From Emydura subglobosa (Eukaryota > Chordata > Testudines > Chelidae): a DNA stretch of 64,000 nt. A model generated the notes under the pieces. It was not told the origin of the DNA and did not search any database. It saw nothing but the letters and a program-made list of their open reading frames with translations. Positions 36,953 to 50,529 of the stretch are shown one piece after another. The stretch's first letter is position 1; the number at the start of each line of letters is the position of its first letter. The DNA lies in the NCBI GenBank assembly GCA_007922225.1, contig ML680047.1:397686-461685 (forward strand), in the 5' to 3' direction. The position numbers and the translations under genes were made by a program.

Positions 36953-38544
36953 GCTACCCAGTTTCAGGCCAGGCCCTCTCTAATCAATTCTATGATTAAT
37001 TCTTTGATTCCACACCATCTGCCCCAGAACATGGCCACAGCAGCCAGAGTGACACACACACCCACCTCTGGCCATGCCCTAGTGGTGCTAGTCTGGCAGT
37101 CACTGGCATGCACTAACAACACGCTGCCAGTCGAGTGCCAGGTGACACGATCCTGCCCTGGAGCTGCTGGGACCCTGACAAAGTACTGCCCCCCACCCAC
37201 CAGATGTAAGACGTGATGCTGCCCAGAGCCCACCCTTAGACGCTGCAGACAGCTCCATCACCAGCAATTGTCCTGCTCATGGCGGCATAGTGCCTGTTTG
37301 GAGGATTTCTGACAGTAGCTCAGAGTACGGGTGAGGATCTCCTGGGTGATGCTCAGAAGCTCTTCTCGGGAACTCCAGCCAAATGCCTGCACACGCTGAA
37401 GGACTCCAGGGCCAGGCTGAGGTCTCTGGATATATACACCCCTACCATGAGAAGAGATTTAGCAGGTCTGACTGTCCAGAGATGGTGCCTGGCTCAGGTC
37501 TCTGGATTTCACAGAACCTGTGAACCCATTAGAAAAAGACACAGATTCTGGAGGAAACGAGCCCCCCACCCTCCTTCAGGCAGACCCCAGGCACCGAAGC
37601 AGCAGTTCTGACCAGTTGAGCGAGGGCTCAACTCCGCCCTCACCGCCAGTTTGCAAGCTGCAACTTTGGCCAGCCTCACTTTCTGGAGGCGCCTTCCCTG
37701 TTTCCAGCAGGCCGGTGGCATATTACAGGCGAGAAATGGGGCTGGAGACTGTAGCATGGGCTACCCCATCCATTTCACGCCCTCCCCCCCCTCCCCCAGC
37801 CCTCGTCTCACCACACGAGGCTGAGTTGATCGGTTTAGCACAATGGAAGCGTCCCATTCACTCACAGGGGAAGGGTTTTACTCAAAGAATTTTCTTGCAA
37901 CCGATTTTAGATCTAAGACGACCAAACAAACGTGTTGTTTCGAAGGTCTGGGCAGTGACTGGCAGTTTTGAGCCCTTCTCTAGAGGCAAGAAATTGGTTT
38001 TGCTCTCAGCCTGCTGGCTGCCTAGCTCCACATAGTGACACCCCCCACGCAGGAGATACCTGCACATTGCCATGGGCCAGGATCACGGCCCATACCAGGC
38101 ACTTCCCGCAGCCTCTCTTCAGCTCCAGGGACGTTACCGCAGGGGGTCGCGGTTGCGGTTGCTTACCTTCAGCAAGAAGCAAACTTAGCTTCCCACGTCT
38201 GGCCGTCTGGCGCCTCCAGGCTGATGTTACGAAGCAGCACTAACATCCACCCAGCCCCTCTCTCCCTCGCCCCAGAGTTGGATCTCCAGCTACAGGCAGA
38301 GACGGTCGGGGTAACCCTTGTGCAGCGAGCACAACTCCTTTGGGCAAGTTTGGATTCTTTGGCAGGCTGGGCCGTCCCCACAGATGGATTCGTAAGGTCG
38401 CTGAATTGGGCAGGACAAGTCCATGAGAAGTGGTGAGTTTCCTAGGGAGCAATCAGCTGGCGCTAAGGTGGAGCATTCACTCGTCTGGAACTGGATAAAG
38501 TGCTAATGGTTCAAAATGGATGCGATAGATTGCATCTGAATGCA

Positions 38545-38807
38545 TGAACCTGGACTATACAATGGATAGAAAGCTGGCTAGATCATCGCATTAAACAGCA
38601 GTGATCAATGGCTCCATGTCTAGCTGGCAGCCAGTCACAAGCGGAGTGCTCCAGAGATCGGTGCTGGGGACGGTTTTGTTCAACATCTTCACTAATGATC
38701 TGGAGGATGGGGTAGATTGCACCCTCAGCCAGTCTGCAGATGACACTAAGCTGGGGGCAGTGGTAGATACCCTGGAAGACAGGGATAGGATACAGAGTGA
38801 CCTAGAC
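38545..38807 (+). mobile_element. CR1 LINE fragment (5' part of a split copy)
   Basis: Homologous to 14350-14560: motif B region, then [19 protein letters not shown], where the usual FADD is changed to SADD. It is interrupted by a hAT insertion. Confidence 0.9.
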
Positions 38808-39682
38808 CACAGTTTCTCAGCCTGTGGTACACGTACTCCCAGGGTACGTGAGACACAAGCAGAGGGTACCCGGGGACAAAGAGAGTGAAGGGGAGGCGGG
38901 CGGCAGCTGCTGACTTCTGGGGAAGCCGGGCGGCAGCTCACTTCCTGCCCAGTCACAGCTCCCAGTTGGGAGGTGGGCGGCAGCCCCACTTCCTGCCCAG
39001 TCACAGCGGGGAGGCAGGCATCTGGTGAGCTGAGCTCACAGCTGGGTGGCAGCCCCCTGCACCCCGGCTCCGAGCCGAGGGACAGCCTCCCGCGTCCTGG
39101 CTTGAAAACAGGCAGCTGCGGCCTGCCCACATCCCTGGGTCCCAGCCACCGTGGAAGCCTCCTCTGCCCCAGCTCGGTTTGGGTGGCAGTCGCCCACCTC
39201 CCGGGCTGACAGCCAGGCGGCAGCCACCTGCAACTTGCCCAGGTGGCAGCTCCCCTCCCCGGCTCCAAGTCCAGTGCCCAGAAAACTTGTCAATTTCACT
39301 GCTCTAGCCCCAGATTGTACCAGGTACCCTCTTTTCCTGTCTCTCTCACCCCTTCCTCCTCTCAAATCTATGGCAAAAAATTTGAGGCAGTGCTTTATAT
39401 TCCCCAGCATTGGCATGCCGCTCAAAGCCACCTAGCTTTGGCCAACATCACCTCTAGCCCAAGTACATACGTGAGTTGTGCACCCCTGGTGTAAAGGTGA
39501 TAACCCATCCACACTAGATCTGACATCTGTCATATCACGGACTGGTATACTCAGCCTTCTTCCAACGTATGGCCCACATTAGTCTGTAAATATAAAATCC
39601 CATGGAAAATTGAGTGTTGGGCACTTATTAAAATGTTCAGAAATTAGGGGGTACTTACTACTTAAAAGGTTGAGAAACACTG
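38808..39682. mobile_element. hAT-type DNA transposon with perfect 8-bp TSD
   Basis: Left terminus CACAGTTTCTCAGCC, right terminus (reverse complement) CAGTGTTTCTCAACC. It is flanked on both sides by ACCTAGAC (38800-38807 and 39683-39690), and the host CR1 reads through collinearly once the element is removed. 875 bp, no transposase seen, so non-autonomous. Confidence 0.92.
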
Positions 39683-40075
39683 ACCTAGACAAACTGGAGG
39701 ATTGGGCCAAAGAAATCTGATGAGGTTCAACAAGGACAAGTGCAGAGTCCTGCACTTAGGACGGAAGAATCCCATGCACAGCTACAGACTGGGGACCGAC
39801 GGGCTAGGCAGCAGTTCTGCAGAAAAGGACCTGGGGTTACAGAGGACAAGAAGCTAGATATGAGTCAGCAGTGTGCCCCGGTTGCCAAGAAGGTTAATGG
39901 CATATTGGGCTGCATTAGTAGGAGGGTGGTGGAATCTCCATCCTTAGAGGTTTTTAAGGCCCGGCTTGACAAAGCCCTGGCTGGGATGGTTTAGTTGGGG
40001 TTGGCCCTGCTCTGAGCAGGGGGTTGGACTAGATGACCTGCTGAGGTCCCTTCCATCCCTCATCTTCTAGGGTTC
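39683..40075 (+). mobile_element. CR1 LINE 3' part (after the hAT insertion)
   Basis: Continues DKLEDWAK and [16 protein letters not shown], then jumps by an internal deletion near 39925 to the 3' UTR (GGTGGTGGAATCTCCATCCT, then TTTGAGCAGG-like tail). Confidence 0.9.
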
Positions 40076-40892
40076 ATCTGGGTTCTCGCACTTGGAACGG
40101 CTTGTTTGGTTTTTTGACGGAGTTCTGCAGAATCCACACTGCCTAGAACCTGGCGCCAAGTGAAGGTCATTGCCTTGCTGTAACCTGGGCGAGGTCCACA
40201 CTTGCCTTGAAGCTACAGACCAATTTCATTTCTTAGCATCTGCTTTTAGGTGCTTGAGCCCCTGATTTCACAAAGCATGTCACCATCTCGGGACGGCATG
40301 CTGGCACCAGAGCAACCTGCTTTTTGCCATGGTTGTAGTGCAGGTGATCAAGTGCTGGCATCAGAAACGGATTCCAGCACAAGCTGAAGACTGGCTCAGG
40401 TTTTCTTGACCTGCCCATGGCACACAGTATGGGTTGGCACTCGAGCCGTTTGGTGACATTGTCTAGAACGCCGCCAAGTTGCAATGGCTGTTTTTGAGAA
40501 ATCACCATTTCCGTGCGCAAATTGGGGATAGAACAAGTGCTTGGCGGCATCCCCCAAGGTTCAGCATTACCTCCATCATTCAACTTCCATTCAGATGTCC
40601 TGCCATAGCTCAGGTCTGACAAGTTTGTTTATGCAGTCATCATCTGCCTTGGCACTCGGTCACACCCCTGTGACATATTTGAGTGTTGTGAATGCAGCCA
40701 TGGCAACTACGGCTGATTAGGGTTGTCAGTGCACCTACACAAAGCAGAAGTAAAACTATGTGAAGTGTCTCCCACTTACATCATGCACAAGTGGGCAGAG
40801 AGCTGAATATAGCTCTCAGTGGCCAGCAAACAAAGGGTGATTCACAGCCGGTCTACCTAGGAGTCACACTGGATAGAGTGCTCACATATCCC

Positions 40893-41157
40893 TGGAAGAG
40901 GGTTCAACAAAGAACTGGACAAGTTCATAGAGGACAGGTCCATCAATAGCTATTAGCCAGGATTGGCAGGGAGGCAAAACCATGCTCTGAAGTGTCCCTA
41001 GCCTGTGTTGGCCAGAAGCTGGGAATGGGCGATGGGATGGATCACGTGATGATCTGTTCTGTTCATTCCCTCTGAAGCACCTGGCTTTGGCCCTGTCGGA
41101 AGACAGGACGCTGGGCTAGGTGGTCTGACGCAGTATGGCCGTTCTTATGTTCTTATC
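40893..41157 (+). mobile_element. CR1 LINE 3' end
   Basis: GGGTTCAACAAAGAACTGGA, TCCATCAATAGCTATTAGCC and TATGGCCGTTCTTATGTTCT: the diagnostic 3' end, with the terminal CTTATG-type repeat preserved. Confidence 0.9.
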
Positions 41158-41339
41158 CTGACCAGCTCACAAAGACAGCGACTAAGGTCAAAACACGCAA
41201 CAACCTGCTCAGAAAACTGGCTGGAACAACTCAGGGCGCCAACACCCAAACGTTTCGCACGCCAGCCTTTGCCTCTGTTATTCTGCAGTAAGGTACTGCG
41301 CTCTAGGATGGGCTCGCTCGCCTCACACACGGATGATTA

Positions 41340-41975
41340 ATTCCACCATGTGTATTATTTCAGACACTCTTAAATCTACTCTTCTACATGGTTACCGGTT
41401 CTCTGCTTTATTACTCCAGCCACTGGGTGTGGGGAGGGAAGCATAGCAAAGCTCGTGATGAAATTGCCTGATATGCCACAGCTACTGTTAACTAAAGACT
41501 TGTTTAATCCACCACATGGTCATCTGCCTTCACAGCAACCATTGCAGATAAATTTACTAGGTGAGGGATTTACGGGAGAGAACTCATGGTGAGCGTCATG
41601 GTTCGCAGAGGAAGTGATGGATAACTAGCTTGTCTCAGACCCCGCTCAACATCAACCCAGGTTTGATTTACCAAAAGGCAGTGGAGCCTTCTCAACTGGT
41701 TTGTACCAGCAATGGAATTGTGCTGCAGAGAATTTCGGTGGTGTTTTTAGAGAGAATCCATTACGTGACTGTTGGCAGACACAAGCTATGAGACACATCG
41801 CTGAGGACTGCAAAATAACTCAACTTCCTGGAGGTCTTCGTGCCTTGACTATCGTTAAGAACTCTGTGACTTGGCTTGACGGGATTGCATACACCAAATT
41901 CAAGGAAGCCCCCCGTACTACAATAAGGAACTGTTAGCAGTTCCTGTTAGCAGCCTGAACCTTTGTGACTGAGTA
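41340..41975. other. unassigned sequence upstream of the DIRS-like element
   Basis: No repeat family or gene recognised; it may be the diverged 5' part of the adjacent DIRS-like element. Confidence 0.3.
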
Positions 41976-42290
41976 TTCAAGATGACTCCTCTACTGCTTT
42001 CAAGGCTGGTTCAGGAGGAGCTGTTCCTCACCAGAGAGAGCCTGGACATACAGGTCGCAATTCACCTCCAGGTGAAGAACTTCCTGGACTGGTGGAATGA
42101 TCAACTCCATGCTCGTGCAGACATTCCTTTCATCCACCCTACTCCAATCGTAACGGACAGCGGATGCATCCTGAGGTGTGCTCCCCACCCTAACACTATG
42201 CGATCCAGTGGGGCTGGTCATCTCAGGATGTGAGCTCTCCCCAGGAGCTGTGCAAACAAATCTGATCTAGGCTCCTTGCTCTAGTGTATC
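41976..42290 (+). mobile_element. DIRS-like retrotransposon remnant, RNase H part A
   Basis: The frame starting near 41982 reads LQVKNFLDWWNDQLHARADI, then PFIHPTPIVTDSGCILRCAP. This follows the DIRS RNase H pattern (LxWW...GVPF..P.P...TDAS..GWGA), with the GWGA lost. Stops follow. Inactive. Confidence 0.6.
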
Positions 42291-43180
<890 letters not shown>

Positions 43181-43754
43181 AATCCATCAGAATCCTGATG
43201 GGCAGCGGGCCTGGCATCTTCTGTCTCAACAAACAAGGAGGAGCAAGATCCCTCTCCCTGGGCACCAGAGCTGTCAAGCTATGGAAGTGGTGTAGAACCC
43301 AGCAGATTCAGATCTCCGCCCCTTCCTTGCCTGGAGTCCGGAATGTCACAGCTGGTATGCTCAGCCGGCACTTCTCCAGGACCAGGAGTGGGAGTTGGAC
43401 TCTCCCATGAAGGGTTTGATGTTCCAGAGGTGTGGACTTCCACTGCTGGATCTATTTGCCACATTCAACCACAGGAAGTGCCTGGTGTTTATGGGACTAG
43501 ACTCCACCTGCTTGATGGAGTACGACAAGTATTACTCCACAGTAGGAAGGAGTCAACTTGAATTACCAACCTTCAGAAATGGAAGTGATTCCACAGCTGG
43601 TGCCGCCGCCACTGCCCCGCTCGAGGGGTTTTCTGTTTTGGTGCACACTGTCCTGCAGCTTTATTAAAGGTCTGGGGAATCTTTACCCCCTCAGGCTAAG
43701 GATCCTGCTCTGACTTGGGATCTCACCCTGGTATTTAGATACCTGAGGGGCCTC
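43181..43754 (+). mobile_element. DIRS-like retrotransposon remnant, RNase H part B to recombinase start
   Basis: Reads IRILMGSGPGIFCLNKQGGA, then LPGVRNVTAGMLSRHFS and GLPLLDLFATFNHRKCLVF, the conserved DIRS run around INKQGG, LSR and DLFAT. After a frameshift it reads HTVLQLY and LTWDLTLVFRYL, as at the start of the tyrosine recombinase. Interrupted at 43754. Confidence 0.7.
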
Positions 43755-44935
43755 TGTTGGCCCAATCCTGTTTTCATGAAATACAGGAAAGAGCAGAGCC
43801 ACACACACCCCGCCCCCTCCTCTTCCTAGCAAGAGACACTTCATCCTGACACACCGCACCTTTCATCAAAAGCTAGAACCTCAGCTGACTCCGATTGTTC
43901 TACCCTTGGAAATGTTCACTGCAGCCTTTCTAAAATATCCATTTACTGCAGAATAATCCACGTCTGTCTGCACTTTGTATCATTCTGTTTGGTTTAAGAT
44001 TGTTTGTAAAACCATCCACTGACCGTTTTATCTGTTGATTTTACCCACTTTCAATATCTTTGTACAAAACCTATTTTAAGTATAAAAAGCCCCACTGTGA
44101 AATGTAATAGACCGACCTCATTGTGAAAGACACTAGCCAAAAAAAGAAATGAAATGTTTGCTTTAAAGGACATGTGAGTTCTTCAGCTAGGAGTTAGCAC
44201 TGAGTGACTGGAGTGTGAATGGCTGAGCAATTGAGGTGGGTGTAGACAGGGAGAGTGACTGAACAATTGGTCTGAGTACGGGATGTGGAAACGTGATGAA
44301 GAAAACACCAGCCTCACCTCAAACGTTTGAGGGAGGAAGAAAGGAGCGAAGATAATAACTTTTCCCACTCACCTGGCCGAAGAGGAGCCACCCTGGTAAC
44401 TTTGGAGTCAACCCACTTCAAAGGACAAAATCTGATCAGGCTTGCAAGGATGTGGGTGATTAAGGATCACACCAAATGCAGATGCAGCAGGACAGAGCAA
44501 AAACCCACAGACTGACATGGGGTCTTTTCCCTATAAAATGGGACAGAAAGATGAAGGCTGGAGGTTCGGGTCTACATCACCAACCAGCCAGGAGAACCGG
44601 TGCCATCGGCAGAGCCTTGCTCCTCACCCTCGTGCTGCAGTCACCTGGCCAGTGACTACACGAGCACCGAGAGGCTGGTAACTAGAACATCTGTGAGACC
44701 CTGTGTGTGTTTGTCTGTCTCCCTGTCTGTGTGTGCCTGTGTGTGTGAATGAAGTGTACTTTATTAGCAAGAATCTCTGTGTTTGTAAAGCACAATATTG
44801 ATATTGTTAGTGCTGATCCTGTTTCCCTGGTATTTGCATTATTCATACTATTGACCAAATTTCTGTAGTCACAATAAAGTGACTTGTTGCCTTACCCCTG
44901 ACAAAGATCCTGTGACATTTGTTGTTTGGATAACA
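43755..44935 (+). mobile_element. solo LTR with 4-bp TSD inserted in the DIRS-like element
   Basis: Begins TGTTGGCC and ends GGATAACA (terminal TGTT...AACA), flanked by CCTC at 43751-43754 and 44936-44939. Contains TATA-type boxes (44081 and 44532) and AATAAA at 44873-44878. Its removal restores the recombinase reading (...RYLRG-PPFDACSLL...). 1181 bp, no coding sequence. Confidence 0.85.
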
Positions 44936-45405
44936 CCTCCGTTTGACGCCTGCTCCTTGCTTCACTCATCTATGAAGATGGCCGTTCAAGTAGCTATCCA
45001 TTGGAGCCATGAGGGCAGACGGTCTCCCCATTTGCCATATTTTTCCAGGACAGTGTCTCCCTACAGTACCCCCAAAGGTCACACCTAAGGTGCTGTCAGA
45101 TTTCCATCTTAACCAGTCTATTCATCTACCATTCTCTTTTCTTAAACCGCATAAATCTCAGCCACAGCCTTCCCTTCAAAGGTGAGAGGTACGACAGACA
45201 TTGGCCTCTTACTGCATAAGACCAAGCAGTTTTGGAAATCACCTAGACTCTGTGTCTCCGTTGCAGAAAGAGCGAAGGGGCCCACGATTTCTTCACAGAG
45301 GCTATCGAGATGAGCTCCGGTGTATTACTGCTTACTGTGCTGCAGCTGGTGGTTTGCCTCCCTACAGGTCCATAGCGCGTTGTACGAGATTACAAGCCCA
45401 GTGTT
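44936..45405 (+). mobile_element. DIRS-like retrotransposon remnant, tyrosine recombinase part
   Basis: Reads PPFDACSLLHSSMKMAVQVA, PKVTPKVLSDFHLNQSIHL and KTKQFWKSPRLCVSV in alternating frames, matching the order of DIRS recombinase motifs. Frameshifts are frequent. Confidence 0.6.
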
Positions 45406-45575
45406 GTTCCTTACCCTGGGATTTCTATTTCGGATTTCTGTTTCTTGCATCTGGCGAAGTGGGTTGGAGCCCATGAAAGCTTCTGCCTGCAGAAATTAAA
45501 TGTGTTAGTTTTTAAAGTGCTACAGGACTCTGGTTGTTTTTGCTGTATGCAGACTAACAGGGTAAACCCTCTAAA
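45406..45575 (-). repeat. reptilian interspersed repeat end (Penelope-like candidate)
   Basis: The plus strand contains GGCGAAGTGGGTTGGAGCCC, ATGAAAGCTTCTGCCTGCAG and GCTACAGGACTCTGGTTGTT, then GCAGACTAACAGGGT. This resembles an abundant reptilian repeat end; the class is uncertain. Confidence 0.45.
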
Positions 45576-45849
45576 AAATTCCACAGCGTTACTCAAAAAC
45601 ATTCCTGGGCTGGAGATACGCGGCGCTCCACGGGGGCTCAGTGCACACCTTGTCCAAACACTACGCCTTGGTCCGTGCCACCAGATGGGCTGCAGCACCT
45701 GGTTCTGTTGTTCTCTCTTCAGGCTTGGACTTGAGTCCAAAGCTTCCTGCCCCCGTGCGCTTGCTGCCCAGCAGTCCCCTGAAGTGGAGCGCGTGGCGGG
45801 ACGCTGCTTGAAGAAGAAATATTTCCTCACCTTGTGGAGTAACCGGGGT

Positions 45850-45965
45850 TAGACTCAGAGACTTTAAGGCCACAAGAGACCAGCATGATCATGTAATCTG
45901 ACTGCCAGCACTCCGCAGGCCCCAGAACTTGGCCCACGCCCTCTTGTAACAGACCCCAACCTCCT
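45850..45965 (-). mobile_element. old CR1 fragment
   Basis: AGACTTTAAGGCCACAAGAG, then CATGATCATGTAATCTGACT: the reverse-complement CR1 3' region, diverged. Confidence 0.45.
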
Positions 45966-45983
45966 CACAGCGCGGGTTAAAGC

Positions 45984-46060
45984 AGTGGTTCCTAAGCTGT
46001 GGCCCACGGGCGTCTTTCAAAGTGGCTGGCTGCTTCCCTCCCACTGGGTGCAGCGCCCTA
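45984..46060. mobile_element. possible hAT terminus
   Basis: CAGTGGTTCCTAAGCTGTGG resembles the CAGTGGTTCTCAACC-type terminus seen elsewhere in the window. No matching right end or duplication was found. Confidence 0.3.
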
Positions 46061-46065
46061 AGGAC

Positions 46066-48590
46066 TCAGGCAGAGTGCATTGCTGCTGGCCGCAGGGCTG
46101 ACCCTAGGAGGCTGCAGGGCCCGGGGCAAACCAGCCACATGGGCGTTCCACTGTCTGCCCGCCTGCCCCTCGCTTTGTCCCGTTCTCTCTGGGAGCAGCC
46201 CACACGAAGGAAGTGAGGGCAGTTTACCCAGGCAGCGCTATGGACACTCAGAGCGTGGCACGACGTTGTCGAGTGCAGTGCAGGGGTGAGCTGAACGGAC
46301 GCTGCTAATGGAAATCTCCACTCCAGGGCGGAGAGGCGCATATGCACTGGAGGTGCAGCACCCCCAGGGGGGCAGCCCGAAGAACCGCACACAGGAAGGG
46401 CACATGCAGCTCTGCCCACCTCCGTAGGGGGGAGGAACCAAAAGGTTCCAACCAAGTGTCTGCTCAGGCCTCATTTCCCTGCTCCTGGGGAAAGGCACCG
46501 ACCCAGAATCCCTTTCCAGGTGGAGCTGGCGCTGCACTTGGTATCTGCCTGGGAACGAACACGTGCAAAACCTTGCTAGCCCTGCGCACTGCATCCAGAC
46601 CTTGAAAATGGGCCCGGGTGTGTCTGAAATGGTGCGAGGAAGGCGGGGCCCAGCGTGTATTTGTTTTGAACCAACTGGCAATAGTGGTATTTGCAGAAGG
46701 GCTTCTGCAAACTTCACCACCCCAGCCCCCACCTGGACAGCTCATCCTTCCCCATAGGTACTCCCCGTTTGCACCCTGACTTCCTGCGGTTCTACAGGCC
46801 CCCGCCTGGCTCACTCCCTGGCTCGTGGGGCTGGCTGCTGACTCTGCCCCCTTCTCCTCCAAAGAACATTAGCATCATTGTCCCCAGCACGCCCACGCCT
46901 GCCCCCTGTCCCTTCCACCAGCAGGGACATGCACAAAAAAGGGGGGGGGGGCGGGTCTCTGGGGGGGGGGAGAGATTTGTTAGGGGGGGGCGGGGGGCTT
47001 TGCTTGTTCTTTACCTTAAAAATTGTAGCATGTCTGCCCTGCCCTGGTTCTGCTGGAAGGGCTCTGGGGCCAGGGAGGGCAGCGCCTCGCCCCCTTCATT
47101 AAGGGCTTAGGGTTCTGAATTTGTCACAAAAGATTCATTATTTGTCATTGGAGCTAAATGTGTTGAAACAAAACTAACATGCTTCAGCCCATGGGAGCAA
47201 AGCACTGCAGCTTCCGCGGCCCTGCCTGTGGGGCTAATTCCATGGGCCTGGCTGGGGAACAGGCAGCCAGGCCAGGAAGTAAAACCTTTACGCTGAAACA
47301 TCCCCCCAGTCAAGCACACACCCTGCGGGTCTCACTCTCCTGCAGTAACCAGCTGAACAGGGCTTAAACGCTCTTAGCCCCCTCCATGTCCTTGGCTCTG
47401 GCTTCTCCTGCCAGGATCTCTGTGTGTATGTGTGTGTGTGTGTGTAGGGGGGCGGGTATGTGTCCACTCCACTGTGTGCAAGGGAAAAGGAAGTTCAGGG
47501 GGCAGTGAGTGAGCGCCTGCCCACGGCCCAGCATGCACTGATTTCAGCAACACAGGCCTCAGCCATAACCTGCAGGGGCTGGTATCGCAGCGTGAAATCA
47601 GAGTAACTGGAAACCAGCCCCGCACCTGGCCTGCTTGCCAGCTCGTCCACTCCCAGCCCTTGTCTGGCCACTTCTCACCAGGGCTGGGAAGCTCTCGGCT
47701 GCACAACCATGGGCCAGGAGAGCTGAGCGCTTCCCAGCAGGGAGCGAGTGACCCAGCCGCCTTCAGCCAGTGCTCCTCACTTCGCACCATCTCCGCTGTG
47801 CCCCCAGCCCCAGGGTCGTTGCCCCGTTCCCCGAAGGGGACTCTGAAAACTAGACTGGCCCGAATGGTAACAGCTGAAATGAAATGGGGCAGCACTCTGG
47901 GGGGCTGGGTAAAGGGAGCGCCGCCTGGCGTCCCGTCTCAGCCGTGCTAAGGAGCTCAGGCAGCTGGAGGGACGTTTATTTGTTTAAAGGTGTGGTGTAC
48001 GGCGCCAGCACCACCCCTGCACGCTGGGCTGCTCCCGCGCCCAGGCCCAGCCCTGCCCCGGGCCAGGCAGGCGCCCACAGTCAGCCCAGGGATGCCCTGC
48101 AAGGACTCCCCATGGAAGACAAAGGTGAGGCCCATTCAGCCCTTGGCTTCTCTGCTGAGGCTACCTGGCAGGGCCTGTCTCTAGTGATGATTTGAGCCAC
48201 GGTGACACCTGTCAAGGGGGAACTGAACCAGGATCCTCCTGCCCCCCAGGCTGCTTTTCTGGCCCTAGCTTAGCACTTCTGGCTCTGCGGCTGGGATGTG
48301 GCAGAGCTGGTGCAGCCTGTTCAGCAACGGTGCCGGCCGGGGGGGCTCCTGGGCTCCTGCCCCGTGACCCTGCCACAGGAAGATGCCAGAGGTATAACCA
48401 TGAGACAGGAGCAGATGATCTATCCGGGACGTGTGCACCCATTGCCCCAGCTGCTGTAGCAAGTCTCCTGGGAGGCCCAGCATCTGTCTGCCCCCCCGGG
48501 AGTTCAGGGTCCCCTCTTCAGGGCTGACCAGTGCCTCACAGCCCCACACATGGGCTTGGAGGTGGGCGGCAGCCCACTCCCCATCTGGTT
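46066..48590. other. intergenic, no gene recognised
   Basis: G+C-rich sequence with open frames that look like chance. It holds a poly-G cluster (46941-46998) and a short GT repeat (47421-47447). Confidence 0.6.
46941..46998 (+). repeat. poly-G cluster (potential G-quadruplex)
   Basis: Four or more G-runs of 6-11 bases within 58 bp. Confidence 0.8.
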
Positions 48591-48594
48591 AAAA

Positions 48595-49260
48595 TAAAAA
48601 TAAGAGCAGCCATAGTGGTTCAGACCAATGGTCCCGCCAGCCCGGCGTCCTGTCTGGGCCAGCTGCTTCAGCGCCATTATTGCGTGATCAGCCCCCTTTG
48701 TCCGGTCCCAGCTTCTGGCAGGCAGAGGCTTAGGGACACCCACAGCATGAGTTTGCATCCCTGACCTTCTTGGCTAATAGCCATTGCTGGCCCTAGCTTG
48801 CAGCACGTAGCTCAGACGTCGTTGAACCCAGTTATAGGTTTGCCCTTCACAGCATCCCCTGGCAATGAGCTCGACGGGCTGCCTGTGCACTGTGTGCAGA
48901 AACACTTCCTCTTGTTTTAATCCCACTGTCTGTTCATTGCACTGGGTGACCCCCTCCCACCCCAGGTCTTGTGTCACGTGAAGGGGTAAATAACACTGCC
49001 TTCTTCACTCTCTGCACCAGGCACCATTTTAGAGAGCTCTTTCACATCCCCCTTAACCATCTCTTTTCCAGGCTGAAAAGTCCCAGACTTTTAAATCTCT
49101 CCTCAGCTGGAAGCTGGTCCATACCCCTCACCATTTTGGTTGCCCTTCGCTGGACCTTTTCCAGGTCTAATCTATCTTTTTTGAGATTGAGCGACCAGAC
49201 CTGCACGCAGGATTCAAGGTGTGGGCATGCCATGGATTTCTAGTGCGGCATTCTGCTATG
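48595..49260 (-). mobile_element. CR1 LINE 3' portion
   Basis: The minus strand encodes [20 protein letters not shown] and [15 protein letters not shown] (49042-49233), then the CR1 3' UTR ending near AAATAAGAGCAGCCATAGTG on the plus strand. Confidence 0.88.
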
Positions 49261-49869
49261 TTCTCTTCATTCCCAGCTGAGTGGGTGTTTTCCACGGGGC
49301 CTCCACGATATCTTTCACACGTGGTAACGGCGACTTTCCCTCCCACCATTCTGTATGTGGGGTTGGGATTATGTTTTCCAATCCCAACACCCTACCGCAG
49401 CAGGACCCAGGGCCATCCTTTCCATGGGGTGAGGAAGCAGGACCCCTGCTATTGTGGTGGGTGGGGAGTGGGACGCCCTGAACTTGCTGTGGGGGAGGAG
49501 TGGGATCTGCCACCCTTGGGTGGACCCCTCCCCATGTGTTCAGTTCTGTCAGCCTGCGCTGCCTGCGTGTCCCTGCAGACGCTGGCAGAGGGTGCTGAGA
49601 GTCTTGTCTCTGTGGGATTCACTGACCTACCGGAGCTCACCGGGCGCAGCGGGGGGGCGGCAGGCCCAGGGCTCCGGTCTAAGAGGCGGTGAAGCCACGT
49701 GGCTTCCCCTGGAGGGAGAGCGAGACCCCTCGGGGCCTGGCCCACGGACGGGGCCTCCCAGAGACTGTCCCCGAGCTGGGGTCACAGCACCAACCCTGAG
49801 GTCCGTAACAGCCCTACCACTCGGTGTCACAGGTTCTGTCCAGCTGCTGCTTGTACCCGTCTAGTTAGA

Positions 49870-50240
49870 GATGAGTGACGTGTTTAGCAGTGGAGTCTAG
49901 GAGCCCCAGCCATGGATCACAGCCCTGTGGTGCTAGGCACTGTACAAATACAGCGCAGTGAGATGGTCCCTGCCACCAAAACCTTCCAGTCTAAGCACAA
50001 GATAGACAAGAGCTGGCTAGACAGACAGCGCAAGGCGCACAAGGGAGCCGTGAGACAAGGCTGCCAACGCAGCGGGCAGTGGGCGTTGCACGGCACCCCG
50101 GCTGTCTGACCCAGGCCAGGTTTTTCTGTGGGCATTATGGCAACGGAGAGTTTTAAAGAGGGATTTAGTCGTGCAGCAAGTGTCCCTGTGAAGGGCACCA
50201 AGGAAATAGATGGTGGGGTTGATGCATAGCACCCCAGCTC
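49870..50240 (+). repeat. ancient amniote repeat (CR1/L3-like)
   Basis: GTGCTAGGCACTGTACAAAT, then GAGATGGTCCCTGCCACC and TCTAAGCACAAGATAGACAA follow a well-known old vertebrate repeat consensus. Confidence 0.5.
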
Positions 50241-50278
50241 CCCGAGTTCACACATGTGCCCTTACTCGTCTGTGTGCG

Positions 50279-50300
50279 CGCACACACACACACACACACC
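50279..50300. repeat. (CA)n microsatellite
   Basis: A short CA run just upstream of the second CpG island. Confidence 0.9.
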
Positions 50301-50529
50301 CCGCCCCCCTCCGCATTCCTCCAGACACCAGGGCAGACACCTGCACCTGGTCTAGGGTTGTGCCGGGAGGTTTTTTTAAATGGCAATGCTTTTTATTCAT
50401 GCATTCAACCTGTCCCTTGAATGTTAAATGTTTCCCTGAATCCCCACAGCCCCTGCCCCAACCCAGCGCCCCTGGACTTTCCTGCCCAGCCCAGCGCCTC
50501 CTTCTCTGGTTCCCCAAGCCGCTGGGACC

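Larger units (their letters stand above)
33421..38540. other. intergenic, no gene recognised
   Basis: No conserved reading frame was recognised on either strand. It contains a CA-repeat (about 35043-35080), a degenerate CR1 (about 35815-36110) and an LTR-like block (about 36300-36952); the rest is unremarkable unique-looking sequence. Confidence 0.6.
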
